A stretch of 64,000 nucleotides of DNA, taken from contig OW568871.1 of assembly GCA_938743325.2 (NCBI GenBank), positions 62,001-126,000 on the forward strand, read 5' to 3'. The notes under the pieces were generated by a model. It saw only the letters and a list, made by a program, of their open reading frames with translations. It did not search any database and was not told the origin of the DNA. The DNA comes from Pycnococcus provasolii. Taxonomy: Eukaryota; Chlorophyta; Pseudoscourfieldiophyceae; Pseudoscourfieldiales; Pycnococcaceae. Every line of letters begins with the position of its first letter. Position 1 is the stretch's first letter. A program made the position numbers and the translations under genes. This document shows positions 1 to 10,769 of this stretch, piece by piece.

Positions 1-303
1 TCACGCCGTACGCCGTCGAGGATCTTCACGCTCCCGTACGCGAGGGATGTGCTTGGCTTGAAGACCGTTGTGGTGGGACGCTTTGGCGTGGATCGGCGTG
101 GCGCCGAGAGGGTGGAGGCGTCGCTTCAACGTCGTTTCATGTCTAGGTCGCTCGGACCTCGTCTTTATCGTGGAATCACGCCGGAGTCGAATTTGATCCC
201 GGAAGGTGAGTACTTTGTGGAGAATGTTGTCTTCATCACGTATCTCGACAAAACCATCGTCGACGAGAAGATCGCGAACGGCGAGATCGTAGTTGTTCCT
301 TGA
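1..303 (+). CDS. 3' end of an unidentified gene (partial)
   Basis: Frame 1 is open from the first base to a TGA at 301-303, giving about 100 residues with no start inside the window, so the gene begins to the left. The tail contains the segments GRFGVDRRGAERVE, LYRGITPESNLIPEG and FITYLDKTIV. The last 35 residues, a strand-rich stretch ending ITYLDKTIVDEK, loosely recall the C-terminus of PAP/fibrillin (plastid lipid-associated) proteins, but the match is too weak to name it. The 183-bp satellite starts only about 100 bp after the stop. Confidence 0.5.
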   Translation, partial: SRRTPSRIFTLPYARDVLGLKTVVVGRFGVDRRGAERVEASLQRRFMSRSLGPRLYRGITPESNLIPEGEYFVENVVFITYLDKTIVDEKIANGEIVVVP

Positions 304-403
304 TTGACTAGCTTTGAAGTTTGAAGTTGTAATAATCCAAAGCTTGCATGTTGAATTGTTTTTGGGTAAAAATAAAAAAGCAAGTTGTGTTACTCACCCT
401 CAT

Positions 404-2599
404 GCTTGTGAAACATTACCGGCTGACTAAGTCTGCCGACTTGTGACGTCCATATTGGATCCCACAGGTCTTCACAGGTGCTTGGGCCACTCCGTTACGA
501 GCCGGGTGCACCAAAGAACGTCCATTTTGGACCCGTAGATAATCCGTGACGACAAATTACGTCTCAAGACCTCAAACTGACATCTTGCTTGTGAAACATT
601 ACCGGCTGACTAAGTCTGCCGACTTGTGACGTCCATATTGGATCCCACAGGTCTTCACAGGTGCTTGGGCCACTCCGTTACGAGCCGGGTGCACCAAAGA
701 ACGTCCATTTTGGACCCGTAGATAATCCGTGACGACAAATTACGTCTCAAGACCTCAAACTGACATCTTGCTTGTGAAACATTACCGGCTGACTAAGTCT
801 GCCGACTTGTGACGTCCATATTGGATCCCACAGGTCTTCACAGGTGCTTGGGCCACTCCGTTACGAGCCGGGTGCACCAAAGAACGTCCATTTTGGACCC
901 GTAGATAATCCGTGACGACAAATTACGTCTCAAGACCTCAAACTGACATCTTGCTTGTGAAACATTACCGGCTGACTAAGTCTGCCGACTTGTGACGTCC
1001 ATATTGGATCCCACAGGTCTTCACAGGTGCTTGGGCCACTCCGTTACGAGCCGGGTGCACCAAAGAACGTCCATTTTGGACCCGTAGATAATCCGTGACG
1101 ACAAATTACGTCTCAAGACCTCAAACTGACATCTTGCTTGTGAAACATTACCGGCTGACTAAGTCTGCCGACTTGTGACGTCCATATTGGATCCCACAGG
1201 TCTTCACAGGTGCTTGGGCCACTCCGTTACGAGCCGGGTGCACCAAAGAACGTCCATTTTGGACCCGTAGATAATCCGTGACGACAAATTACGTCTCAAG
1301 ACCTCAAACTGACATCTTGCTTGTGAAACATTACCGGCTGACTAAGTCTGCCGACTTGTGACGTCCATATTGGATCCCACAGGTCTTCACAGGTGCTTGG
1401 GCCACTCCGTTACGAGCCGGGTGCACCAAAGAACGTCCATTTTGGACCCGTAGATAATCCGTGACGACAAATTACGTCTCAAGACCTCAAACTGACATCT
1501 TGCTTGTGAAACATTACCGGCTGACTAAGTCTGCCGACTTGTGACGTCCATATTGGATCCCACAGGTCTTCACAGGTGCTTGGGCCACTCCGTTACGAGC
1601 CGGGTGCACCAAAGAACGTCCATTTTGGACCCGTAGATAATCCGTGACGACAAATTACGTCTCAAGACCTCAAACTGACATCTTGCTTGTGAAACATTAC
1701 CGGCTGACTAAGTCTGCCGACTTGTGACGTCCATATTGGATCCCACAGGTCTTCACAGGTGCTTGGGCCACTCCGTTACGAGCCGGGTGCACCAAAGAAC
1801 GTCCATTTTGGACCCGTAGATAATCCGTGACGACGAATTACGTCTCAAGACCTCAAACTGACATCTTGCTTGTGAAACATTACCGGCTGACTAAGTCTGC
1901 CGACTTGTGACGTCCATATTGGATCCCACAGGTCTTCACAGGTGCTTGGGCCACTCCGTTACGAGCCGGGTGCACCAAAGAACGTCCATTTTGGACCCGT
2001 AGATAATCCGTGACGACAAATTACGTCTCAAGACCTCAAACTGACATCTTGCTTGTGAAACATTACCGGCTGACTAAGTCTGCCGACTTGTGACGTCCAT
2101 ATTGGATCCCACAGGTCTTCACAGGTGCTTGGGCCACTCCGTTACGAGCCGGGTGCACCAAAGAACGTCCATTTTGGACCCGTAGATAATCCGTGACGAC
2201 AAATTACGTCTCAAGACCTCAAACTGACATCTTGCTTGTGAAACATTACCGGCTGACTAAGTCTGCCGACTTGTGACGTCCATATTGGATCCCACAGGTC
2301 TTCACAGGTGCTTGGGCCACTCCGTTACGAGCCGGGTGCACCAAAGAACGTCCATTTTGGACCCGTAGATAATCCGTGACGACAAATTACGTCTCAAGAC
2401 CTCAAACTGACATCTTGCTTGTGAAACATTACCGGCTGACTAAGTCTGCCGACTTGTGACGTCCATATTGGATCCCACAGGTCTTCACAGGTGCTTGGGC
2501 CACTCCGTTACGAGCCGGGTGCACCAAAGAACGTCCATTTTGGACCCGTAGATAATCCGTGACGACAAATTACGTCTCAAGACCTCAAACTGACATCGT
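404..2599. repeat. 183-bp tandem satellite, 12 copies
   Basis: The motif aaacattacc recurs at 411, 594, 777, 960, 1143, 1326, 1509, 1692, 1875, 2058, 2241 and 2424, an exact 183-bp period over 12 copies. The copies are nearly identical; the one substitution I noticed is a-to-g near 1834. The unit holds two related short palindromes, TCCATATTGGA and GTCCATTTTGGAC (71 bp apart), and an inverted heptamer pair AGGTCTT/AAGACCT. It is not coding: every frame has stops, even though 183 is a multiple of 3. It starts with a slightly truncated copy and ends near a C homopolymer. The near-nucleosomal period and homogeneity suit a satellite kept uniform by unequal exchange or conversion; a centromeric or subtelomeric role is inference only. 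Confidence 0.97.
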
Positions 2600-3250
2600 C
2601 GCCCCCCCCCCCCCCCCCCCCCCTCCGCCCCGCCGTCCATGCCGTGTGCTTTCCTCCTTGCCGCTCCCAAACTAGACCTTTCTAGCTAATGGCGCTTTGC
2701 CACAGTCTCGTCGAAGTCCTGAGCTGCCCCCAGTTGCACCTTGCAGAGCCTGTCCGCCCCTGCGCTCGCCATGCCGCGCCGCCGCCGCTGCCCGCCATGG
2801 CAGACAAAGATGGGGAGATGTCGAAATGGCGGAAATGTCCAACTTCCCCACCTGCCAGGGGGGGGGAGGTCCCAACTTCCCGTTTTCCCCATCTCGACAT
2901 CCCGAAAAGCCTCAAATCCCCACAAAGTGGCCCTCCTGAAGCATCATAGAACCATCCCGTGGTGGGATCGATCTCCCTCCCGCTCCACTTAAACTTACCG
3001 TCCTCCCTCCAGTGTCCAGTGGCGCCTTATTAGTCTACTGTACTGAATGATTCCCCTGGGATACATACCCCCCCAGGTTGAGTTGTATGCCGTATGCACG
3101 TCCTTGACATAACAACGTTGGCTTTCTACGGTTAATCAATCATGGTATCGACAGTGTTACACGTGAATGGACAATAGATCGTCTATGTTCTTACTGTACG
3201 ACGACAACTTCCTTTTCCTCGGCGAGGAGAAAGATTTGACTTCAGAAGAC
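2600..3250. other. Non-coding stretch with 22-nt C run
   Basis: No supportable gene. It opens with an uninterrupted C run at about 2602-2623, then C-rich DNA. A short direct repeat (GTCC(C)AACTTCCC) appears near 2839 and 2872. ORFs here overlap in several frames on both strands, which is typical of stop-poor low-complexity DNA. The right part contains a TACTGTAC motif near 3038 and another TACTGTAC near 3194. Confidence 0.6.
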
Positions 3251-6200
3251 TTAGCGAGCGAGACTCCACGCAGCTCTCCACCAAGCGACGTTGCGACCCC
3301 TCTCCTCCTTCTTCGAGCGCGAATCTGAATTCGATTGGGAACTTGCGCCTACGTTGTCCACGTTGTCCTCGCCATCAACGGTCCCGTGCCGAATCACATC
3401 GCGACGCCTCTTAAGCATGCGCAGCAGCGTCGATACGCGCTGACGACGAGGAAGGCGAATCGTCTCCCCTTCGAATATCTTGTCGATCGTGCCCTTGCGA
3501 CGAGATAAATGAGGGTTCAATCGCAGCAGTTCCTCGTAGTGAGGCTCACCTGGTTGAACCATCACGTGGTCTCTCGTCAAACTGTAGACCGTGTCGCCCT
3601 TGTACACGGCATATTTATCGCTGCGCCACCAAAGCAATGTTAGCCCAGCGACACCCACGGCGGCTGCAACCTTAAACGCATTAAAAGTTGCATCTGCCGT
3701 GTGCTCGACGAGAGACTTCGAGCGTACCAAGCGCGTGGGAACTTTCTTCACTTTCGACTCGTCAGCCTGCGTTGATGCCTCAGGATCACCTGCCGCGGGT
3801 TTCTCAGCGGCAGCCTCTTCTTTCTCAGCGGCAGCCTCTTCTTTCTCAGCGGCAGCCTCTTCTGGAGTTGTATTGATCCATGGATCAGGTGTCGCGTCTG
3901 ACGATGCACTTTCGACAGCGACCGACTCATCGCCTTTTGCGAGAAGCACGACTTCGCCGTCGCCGTCGCCTTCCGTGCCACCCTCCGTCAATGCCTCAGC
4001 CACCACTTTCTGCATGCGATTTCGCGCACGCGTCTTCCACACGCTTACACACCGCTTGAAACGCTCTTCCGACTTTAAAGGAGCCTGGCGAACTTTTTCA
4101 AACGCGTTGTCACTCTCCTCACGCCATTTGGAGATAATTAGTTGCAATGCAACATTCTCAAGCCGATCAATCGCTGATTCGGAAAGGCTTCGATTTTTGT
4201 GCATGATCGACGCAGAGACAAGTGCGTCAATACTTGCGCCTTGGCCGGATCCACTCTGCTTTGACTCGCCCGCCAGGCACACAACTCGTCCCAACGAGAT
4301 TGCGGCACGAAACGTTTTTTCGTCCAGGTCTGGTAGCAGCTTCACGAGAAGTAGAGATAGCTCAGTCTCCGTCAAGCAGCGCTTGCAAATCTCTGCGCCT
4401 TCCGTTGTGCTCCGCAACTTCGCTTGCAGATCGGATATCGCACGCTCCACGGGCTGAAGACTCGTTCCACCGGGTTGCAATGCTCCTCGTAGAACGCAAC
4501 GCTCGGCGATCTTGCATTTCCATACGAGCGAGCGGAAGTTGGTCTCGGATATTTTGCTTCGATCAGCCAGATGCATCATTTCCAAAGCGTACAAGAGTTC
4601 GCGTTTCGAGCAGAGTGGCAGCAATGTGTTCAGCAAGTTGAAAATCTCGCTGCCTCTCAGCACGCCATCGCTATTGGCATCGGCTTGTCGAAACAGTTCG
4701 AAAAAGCCCAAACGTAGATCCTTATCTTGATCAAACAGGGCCTCCACCGTGGCAAAGAAGTGACTGCCGTGCTCAGAAAGATTTTTCAAATGGCTCTCAT
4801 CGTACACTGTACGGTTGCTGTTGAATTGTTGCATATGCGGATATGTTATCTCCGCCGTGTTTTTATTCGCAATCTGCATGATTGCAGTGACAAGTGTATT
4901 AGCATCGCTCGCCCAATTGTCATAGTCGAGGCCAACCGGCTTTGCCAGTAATTTGTATCGGAAGCTCACTCCGGAAGCAGCAATCTTTGATTCAGAAGAT
5001 GAGGTTGCGGAGCTTTCCAAAGCATCCTCCACGTCTGGTGTATACCCCATCCGCAGCGCTTTTTCCTGTGTTGTATTTTCGTGTGTGTGCGGAGTGTGTA
5101 TGTGCAAGTGTTTGAAAACGTCAGTATCAATGCCCATCATCATGCTGCCCTAAGAAGGAATGTGTAGCCTCGTACCTGCAATCGAGACCCTTCGGCGGTG
5201 TCGCGATTCACGCCCGTGCCAAGCTTGTGCATGCTGCCCAGACTGTACAATGCCGGCGCGTAACCCGCAGTAATTGCAAGCTTGTGCAATTCCACAGCCT
5301 TCGATGCATCTTCTTTGACGCCTCGGCCAGATGCGTACATCTTTCCCAGCGAGTGCTGTGCTGGAGGATATTTTTGCTTCGCCGCCTTCTCGTACCAGAT
5401 CACTGCCTGCGAAGCATCAGCAACCGTGCCCAGACCATTCTCGTAGCAATACCCGAGTTCGTACTGCGCATGCACGTCACCCGCCCCAGCCGCCGATCGG
5501 AAGTCCACAGCCTTGACCAAATTCCTCTGTTTTACTCGCGCCACGCCTTTCGTTGCACTGAATGGCCCGTACGCTACATTTGCGCAGTATCCAAGCTTCG
5601 AAGCCTGAGCTTGTAATCGCCATCCCTCAGCTGGATCGCGTTTCACGCCAGTGCCATGCGCGTACAACTCGCCTAGCGCGTGCATAGCAGGTGCGTAGCC
5701 TTTCGCCGCTGCCAACTTGTAGAAATTCAAGACATCCTTCTCGAACGACCCGTCTGTGACTGCCATGGACGTGACAAGCTGACCGAGCGCGTGCTGCGCG
5801 GGGGCATATCCCATGTCTGCCGAATTTTTGTACGACTTCAACGCCTTCATCAAATCTCGTTCCACCCCAAGGCCGTGCTCATAGCAATATCCAAGTCCAT
5901 ACTCCGCATGATCGTTGCCCGCTTCTGCAGCAGCTCGGAAATCATCCGCCTGCGGAATGTAACTTGTACACTCAGGTGCCACACCGCGCGTCGAGCTTAA
6001 TGGGACGTAATCCATCGCCACGTCGTACCCATGATCTCTAGCCAGCTTCTTCAGCCGCTCGCCTTCTGCATGATTGCGATCCACTCCGTTGCCCTTTGAG
6101 AACGTATCGCCAAGCGCGTGTATCGAAGGTGCGTAGCCTAATCTCGCCGCTGGCTCGTAGTATGTCACAGCCGTTGCTACGTCCATGGCCACACCTTGCC

Positions 6201-7941
6201 CATACACGTAAAGATTCCCGAGCGCATGCTGTGCGGGGGCGTAACCTTTGTCTGCTGAATTTTTGTAATATTTAGAAGCCTTCGCGGCGTCCGCTGACAC
6301 TCCCAGACCGTGCTCGTAGCAGTGTGCAAGCCCAAACAGCGCATGCGCGTCGCCCGCCTCCGCTGCGGTGCGATAGTGAGACGCCTTATACTGCGAGCTG
6401 TCATTCACGATTCTCCGAGGTCTAGGTGCCGGTCTAGGCGGCACCTCGACCTCGGGTGATTTGACGGGTGCCTCGATCGCGCGTTTACTTTTTTCCGCAG
6501 GCGCAGACATGGTGAAGGCTGGGCCGCTTGGACCACTGCCGGTGTCGTACGAACCTGGCCCGGGCCCGGCGGAGGAGGTTTGCGCTAGAGATTTAGGCGC
6601 GATGCCACGCTGGGCATTTCTATGCATTTTCGACTCTTCTCCGAATTGCGCCATTTCCTGCGCCTGCAACTTGCGCCGTTGTTCGAACTTGTTGTTGTAG
6701 TCGAGAACGGAGTAAAGCAGAGCGCGCACGCTCGCTCCCGACCTCAAGGCGACGCTGTGAAACTGCTGCGATATATCCTCTCCCTCCGAAAGGCTCAACG
6801 CAAGCGCGAGCACGACGCGCATCTCACTCATATCAAGTTCGGATTTCTTGGTGATGCGCCGCAGCAGCATGCCCATCTCGTACTGGTTGATGCATCGGCA
6901 GCTTGCTTCATAGCCACGAGTGCCCGCGCTGTCGAGTTTTTCAACCAGGTGGGTGAGCGCCTTCTCCACCACCTTGGCGGGCTTGGATTGGTCTCGCGTG
7001 ACCACGGCGTGCTCCGCATCCGCGCTTAGCTTTATGCTTTCGCGAAATTCGTTGAAGTGCACGCCACCATCGCCGTTGGTGTCCATCATAATGTGTGCGT
7101 AGTGCATCTCGTTGACGGTGATTCCTGGTATGAGTTCCGTCAGGAAAAGAAAGTCGTCAAAGTGGTCGAGGACGCGGTCGTTGTTCGAGTCAGCCATATG
7201 GAACAAGTCAACGAGCCTAGTTCTCACGCCCGAGGCTTCTATGGCCGACTGCACGCTGCTAAATATGTACGGCGGGAAAATCAGCACGTCGTCGACGGTT
7301 GAGCTGTCGCTGAACCATCTTTCCTTGAGCCGTTTCACGACACCCACGTCGTTTTCCACGTTCTCCTCGCTCGCTGGTTTCTTCGAGATGTCGAGAATGT
7401 TCCGAACCACGTCTTTCGCATGCTTTTCGTCATCTTCCCATCTTTGCCTCGCAGTGCCAAGTTCCAGCTTCTTCTTTTCATCTCTTTCTTGACGGGTCCT
7501 CGCGCGGTCCGCCGTGTTGAGTCCTTCCCTTGCTGAGTCCAGCGAACCAGTGCTTTCTGATTTGAGCGAGTTGGTTGATGCGTTGGTGCGTGGAATGCGG
7601 ATGCTTGGCCGCGACGGCGTCTTGACGAGATTCTCAGCCGCCGGCGTGTTTGGTGTTTTCGCGCGCTTGGCTGCCAATTCCTTCCTTGCTTGTTTCCCGC
7701 GTTGCACGCTCTGTATTTTCGTCGCGGCACCTTTCTGCTCAGCCAATTCCTTCCTTGCTTGTTTCCCACGTTGCACGCTCTGTATTTTCGTCGCGGCACC
7801 TTTCTGCTGTTTCATTTCCGAGACGTCCTTGCGCGTTCGTTTCGCCCTATGCGCCGCCTGAATTTTCGTCGCCGCGGCAACCTCCTGTTCACCACTTACC
7901 GGTTGCGCCAGAGCGGTGGCGGAGGAGGAGGAGGAGGCCAT
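3251..7941 (-). CDS. IQ / EF-hand / Sel1 / EF-hand / TM / LysM fusion protein
   Basis: Two open frames overlapping by 4 bp (stop near 5140, start 5143) are best read as one gene, join(3251..5065, 5176..7941) on the minus strand. The 110-nt intron 5066-5175 starts GTACGAGG and ends AACACAG. Splicing restores the last Sel1 repeat: AEGSRLQ runs into EKALRMGYTPDVEDA, matching AEGWRLQAQASKLGY earlier in the protein. The product is about 1526 aa. Three IQ motifs lie at about 25-87 (xATKIQxxxRxKxxRK). An EF-hand pair lies at about 250-300 (DSNNDRVLDHFDDF, DTNGDGGVHFNE). Nine Sel1 repeats at about 535-935 form three groups of three. A second EF-hand module sits near 1045-1070 (DANSDGVLRGSE). An EEAAAEK tandem, one hydrophobic segment (about 1385-1402) and a LysM-like domain (about 1406-1461) follow. 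IQ and EF-hands imply calmodulin/Ca2+ control; Sel1 repeats scaffold complexes; LysM binds GlcNAc glycans. There is no signal peptide, so topology is unclear. Confidence 0.85.
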
Positions 7942-8195
7942 AGAAGAGAAGAGCCAATTCTAATCCGCCGGTTGAAAATATAAATAAATTAAGAGAGAGA
8001 GAGAGAAAATGAACAGCGTGTATCGCCGAGGCTCACTCACTCACTTACACGCCCGTACCCGTACTACCAACTACCACGGTACGATACTGCCCTGTGTGCC
8101 CTGTGCGAACTACTGTCGTCGTCGTCGGGAACTCTCAAGAGGTCGTGCTGAGGGAAACTGAACTGAAGGAAAGGCACCGCATGCATGGGTTCCCG

Positions 8196-8234
<39 letters not shown>

Positions 8235-9312
8235 CGACCACGAGCACGACCACGAGCACGACCACGAGCACCGACCACGCCGAGGCTATGCGCGGATTCC
8301 GCGGAGCGATCATGCTGTAGACTATCGTGTTGGTAGTATCCTATGTACTCGGGTGATCGGGTCGTTCCGGTCGGGCCCCCGAGACTTCGAGAGCATCGAC
8401 GGAGGGATTCGTCACTCGTACTAACCACGTAAACTTACTGTACCAGGTGGTTGACACCACGTTGAGCCTCTCTCGCTTGTTGTCAACGTTGTCCACCTAC
8501 GTTGTGCTCGTTGTCAACTTGACGTCACAAATGTGTGAGTCAGCGTGGTGAGAACGGAGAAGGGAAGGAAGCTCCCCATTCCACAACGGCGCCCTTTACC
8601 TTTAACCTTTCCTGTGACTGATCGAGACCTGTGCTTCTTGCCTTGATGAGGCTTGCCTGAGCCCTTGATGGGGTGGGTGCCACTGCGACGCGTTTGGCTC
8701 ATCCCGAATCCTTCCTACCACTACGATACAGTAGTCTACCATAGTGGCAGGTCATAGTGGCATAGTGGTACAGTGGTGCCGTGGTAGTAAATTTATACGG
8801 TAAGAATACATAAGTACCGTCCTTGATTCATTTGAGGAAAGGAGGAAAGGAGGAAAGGAGTCCTGAAAAACAAGCTTACAAGGGTTCCTGGGTTCGTTCG
8901 TTCGTTCCGGAGACAAGATACACAAGTTCCACCCATGCATGCGTGGATCCCTAGTACTACTCCAACAACCACGCCCAACCATACCACTGCTCGTTGTTCC
9001 AAGGGTAAAGCGTTCCTCCTTCTTGAACTGCGTGAACTCTGCGTTCTCCGAAGAGGTTTCGGTGCGGGCCTCATCCCGATCCCAACACACACATCTTCAT
9101 CTTCAAATTCACCTTCACCTTCATCTTCACCTTCATCTTCATCTTCACCGGCCTTAAGGTCTTTTAAGGTCTTAAGTTGCATCAGGTGTTCCTCGGTGTT
9201 CGAGATCCTTAAGGCCCCTTCTACGATATACTCTACTCTTGATACTAGAGCTACGATATACTGTAAGTGGGCCCCTGTTTCTTTCCGCTTGGTGGATACA
9301 GCTTTTGGCATA
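7942..9312. other. Divergent intergenic region with simple repeats
   Basis: This lies between the start of the IQ/Sel1 gene and the start chosen for the oxygenase-like gene. It contains a GA run near 7992, a CCACGA hexamer array (8196-8280), ATAGTGG repeats near 8740-8790, and CTTCATCTTCACC-type repeats at 9095-9155. The frame of the downstream gene is open through 8935-9312, but it encodes only repeat-derived sequence and is better taken as 5' leader. No other gene is seen. Confidence 0.5.
8196..8280. repeat. (CCACGA)n microsatellite
   Basis: About 85 bp of CACGAC hexamers, grading into CACGAG/CACGAC variants. It lies in the divergent promoter region and creates spurious His-Asp and Arg-Gly frames on both strands. 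Confidence 0.9.
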
Positions 9313-10734
9313 ATGGCTCATGCGCGGTGTTTAAGCACAAACACGTGCGCTTACGTGTGTGGTGGTCCTCGAGCTCGAGGTGGTTCCCGCCGTTTGTTAG
9401 GCCTTAGGGGTATCCCCCTCCTGCTCCTTCTGTCTTATTTCGTACTAGCTTGCTTTGCTCCGTCAGTTCAGGGAGTTGGGGCGTCGTCGTTGGAAGATGA
9501 CTCAGCGGGTTCAAGTTCGTTCGTGTCAGCGCTGTCGGAACTCGACGACAGGATCAAACAAGTCTCTCGTGAGTTTGAACAAATACAAGCAGGTGGCAAC
9601 GGCCAAAACGACGACAACGGTAAGGGGGGCGCAGACGACGTTGCAAAACAAGACGAACTCGACGATGGCGAGGATGCTGAACTCGTCAAGCACAGAGAAC
9701 GCGCGAAATACGTAGCAAGCACGTTCGACGACCACACGCGCTCAGTCAAGGAAACGCTGTCGCTCGCAACAAACAGCCTGCAAAAGGCGGACAAGTGGAA
9801 GTCAAGGACGCTCACAAACCTCAAGGAAAACCCGGAGCCGATGAGAGCGAGCCGCGTCGCGATCACGAACCTCAAGGACATACAGGAGATGGCGCCGGGG
9901 TACTACGGAGAGCAGGGCGGGAAGGGAAGCGCAAAACCAAGTGGCGTCGCGCCGAGGCCCAAGGTGGACTGGTACATCGGCTGCCCCGTGTCGCGACCTA
10001 AACTCAAGCCGCTTGGGAAAAGCGAACGCGAGCACTCCACCAAGATTCTTGGTAGCTCGCCCACACTCGCCTCGCCGTTCAGGTACGCCACCTACTTCTG
10101 CGACATTCTTCCCGAGCCGCTGTACGAAGATATCAACAAGTACTGGCCGCCGGATAACGTCATGGACAACTTCGCGCAAAAGTCCAAGACGTGCAAGTCA
10201 ACGGGCTGCCGCTTCTACGTGAGCGCGCTCGAGAAACTCGGCGGCAAGGAGCCGAAGGCGTTATCCAACTGGGAGAGCTGGCCGAAGGCGAAGGATGCGT
10301 GGACGCGCCTTCGAAACGTCGTCTTCAGTCCCGAGTTTGAACGAGCGCTCTTCGCGAAGCTCCAGGTGCGTAAACCCGTGAGGCGCCGCGAAATTCGCGT
10401 CTTCACAGACCGCAGCGGGTGGTCGAATGGGCGCGTTCACTCCGACCGCGACGCGAAGAAGGTGGCGACCATGCAGCTGTACTTCCCCGAGACGAAGGAC
10501 ATCCAGTACGACTACGGCACGTGCCTGCACACGACGAGCCAGTACAAGTCGGGCAAGCCGATCGCGGGCAACGCGAAGGAGAAGGAGAGCGCGTGCAACG
10601 CGAAGTTCAAGTTCATCCGCAACAGCGGGTACAGCTTCCGGCCGGGCACGAACAGCTGGCACAGCGCGCCGAACGGGAACATCCGGCACTGGAAGGAGTA
10701 CAACCGGTACACGATACTGATCAACTGGTACTAA
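9313..10734 (+). CDS. Membrane-anchored 2-oxoglutarate/Fe(II) dioxygenase-like protein
   Basis: 473 aa from the ATG at 9313, which directly precedes a basic and then hydrophobic signal-anchor (RRLLGLRGIPLLLLLSYFVL, about 27-46). An acidic, probably coiled stalk follows (about 60-200), then a C-terminal catalytic-type domain (about 215-473). The expected double-stranded beta-helix residues are present: HSD at 376-378 (the HxD iron ligands), a distal His in SWHSAP at 450, and an Arg near 465 in NRYTILINWY suited to 2-oxoglutarate binding. This fits the prolyl-hydroxylase-like 2OG-Fe(II) superfamily; the substrate cannot be read from sequence. Prolyl 4-hydroxylases usually use Lys for 2OG, so Arg argues against a classical collagen/extensin P4H. 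The topology suggests a lumenal ER/Golgi enzyme. The frame is open upstream to 8935 but is repeat-derived there. The gene is convergent with the next, with stops 35 bp apart. Confidence 0.75.
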   Translation: MAHARCLSTNTCAYVCGGPRARGGSRRLLGLRGIPLLLLLSYFVLACFAPSVQGVGASSLEDDSAGSSSFVSALSELDDRIKQVSREFEQIQAGGNGQNDDNGKGGADDVAKQDELDDGEDAELVKHRERAKYVASTFDDHTRSVKETLSLATNSLQKADKWKSRTLTNLKENPEPMRASRVAITNLKDIQEMAPGYYGEQGGKGSAKPSGVAPRPKVDWYIGCPVSRPKLKPLGKSEREHSTKILGSSPTLASPFRYATYFCDILPEPLYEDINKYWPPDNVMDNFAQKSKTCKSTGCRFYVSALEKLGGKEPKALSNWESWPKAKDAWTRLRNVVFSPEFERALFAKLQVRKPVRRREIRVFTDRSGWSNGRVHSDRDAKKVATMQLYFPETKDIQYDYGTCLHTTSQYKSGKPIAGNAKEKESACNAKFKFIRNSGYSFRPGTNSWHSAPNGNIRHWKEYNRYTILINWY

Positions 10735-10769
10735 TCTTAATTAGGGGATTAAATCGTCTTCTCTTTCAA

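Noticed and set aside
404-2599. CRISPR array or coding repeat
   Set aside because: Units are head-to-tail copies of 183 bp without unique spacers, and all frames contain stops.
3591-4457. 288-aa plus-strand Ser/Ala-rich frame
   Set aside because: Antisense of the EF-hand/LysM part of the IQ/Sel1 gene, with no domain.
5140-5143. Two separate overlapping genes with a 4-bp stop/start overlap
   Set aside because: The upstream frame breaks off inside a Sel1 repeat and the downstream frame resumes the missing half after a consensus 110-nt intron. One spliced gene explains both.
8935-9312. 126-residue N-terminal extension of the oxygenase-like protein
   Set aside because: It translates CTTCATCTTCACC repeats and Thr/Pro-rich low complexity; the Met at 9313 directly precedes a proper signal-anchor.
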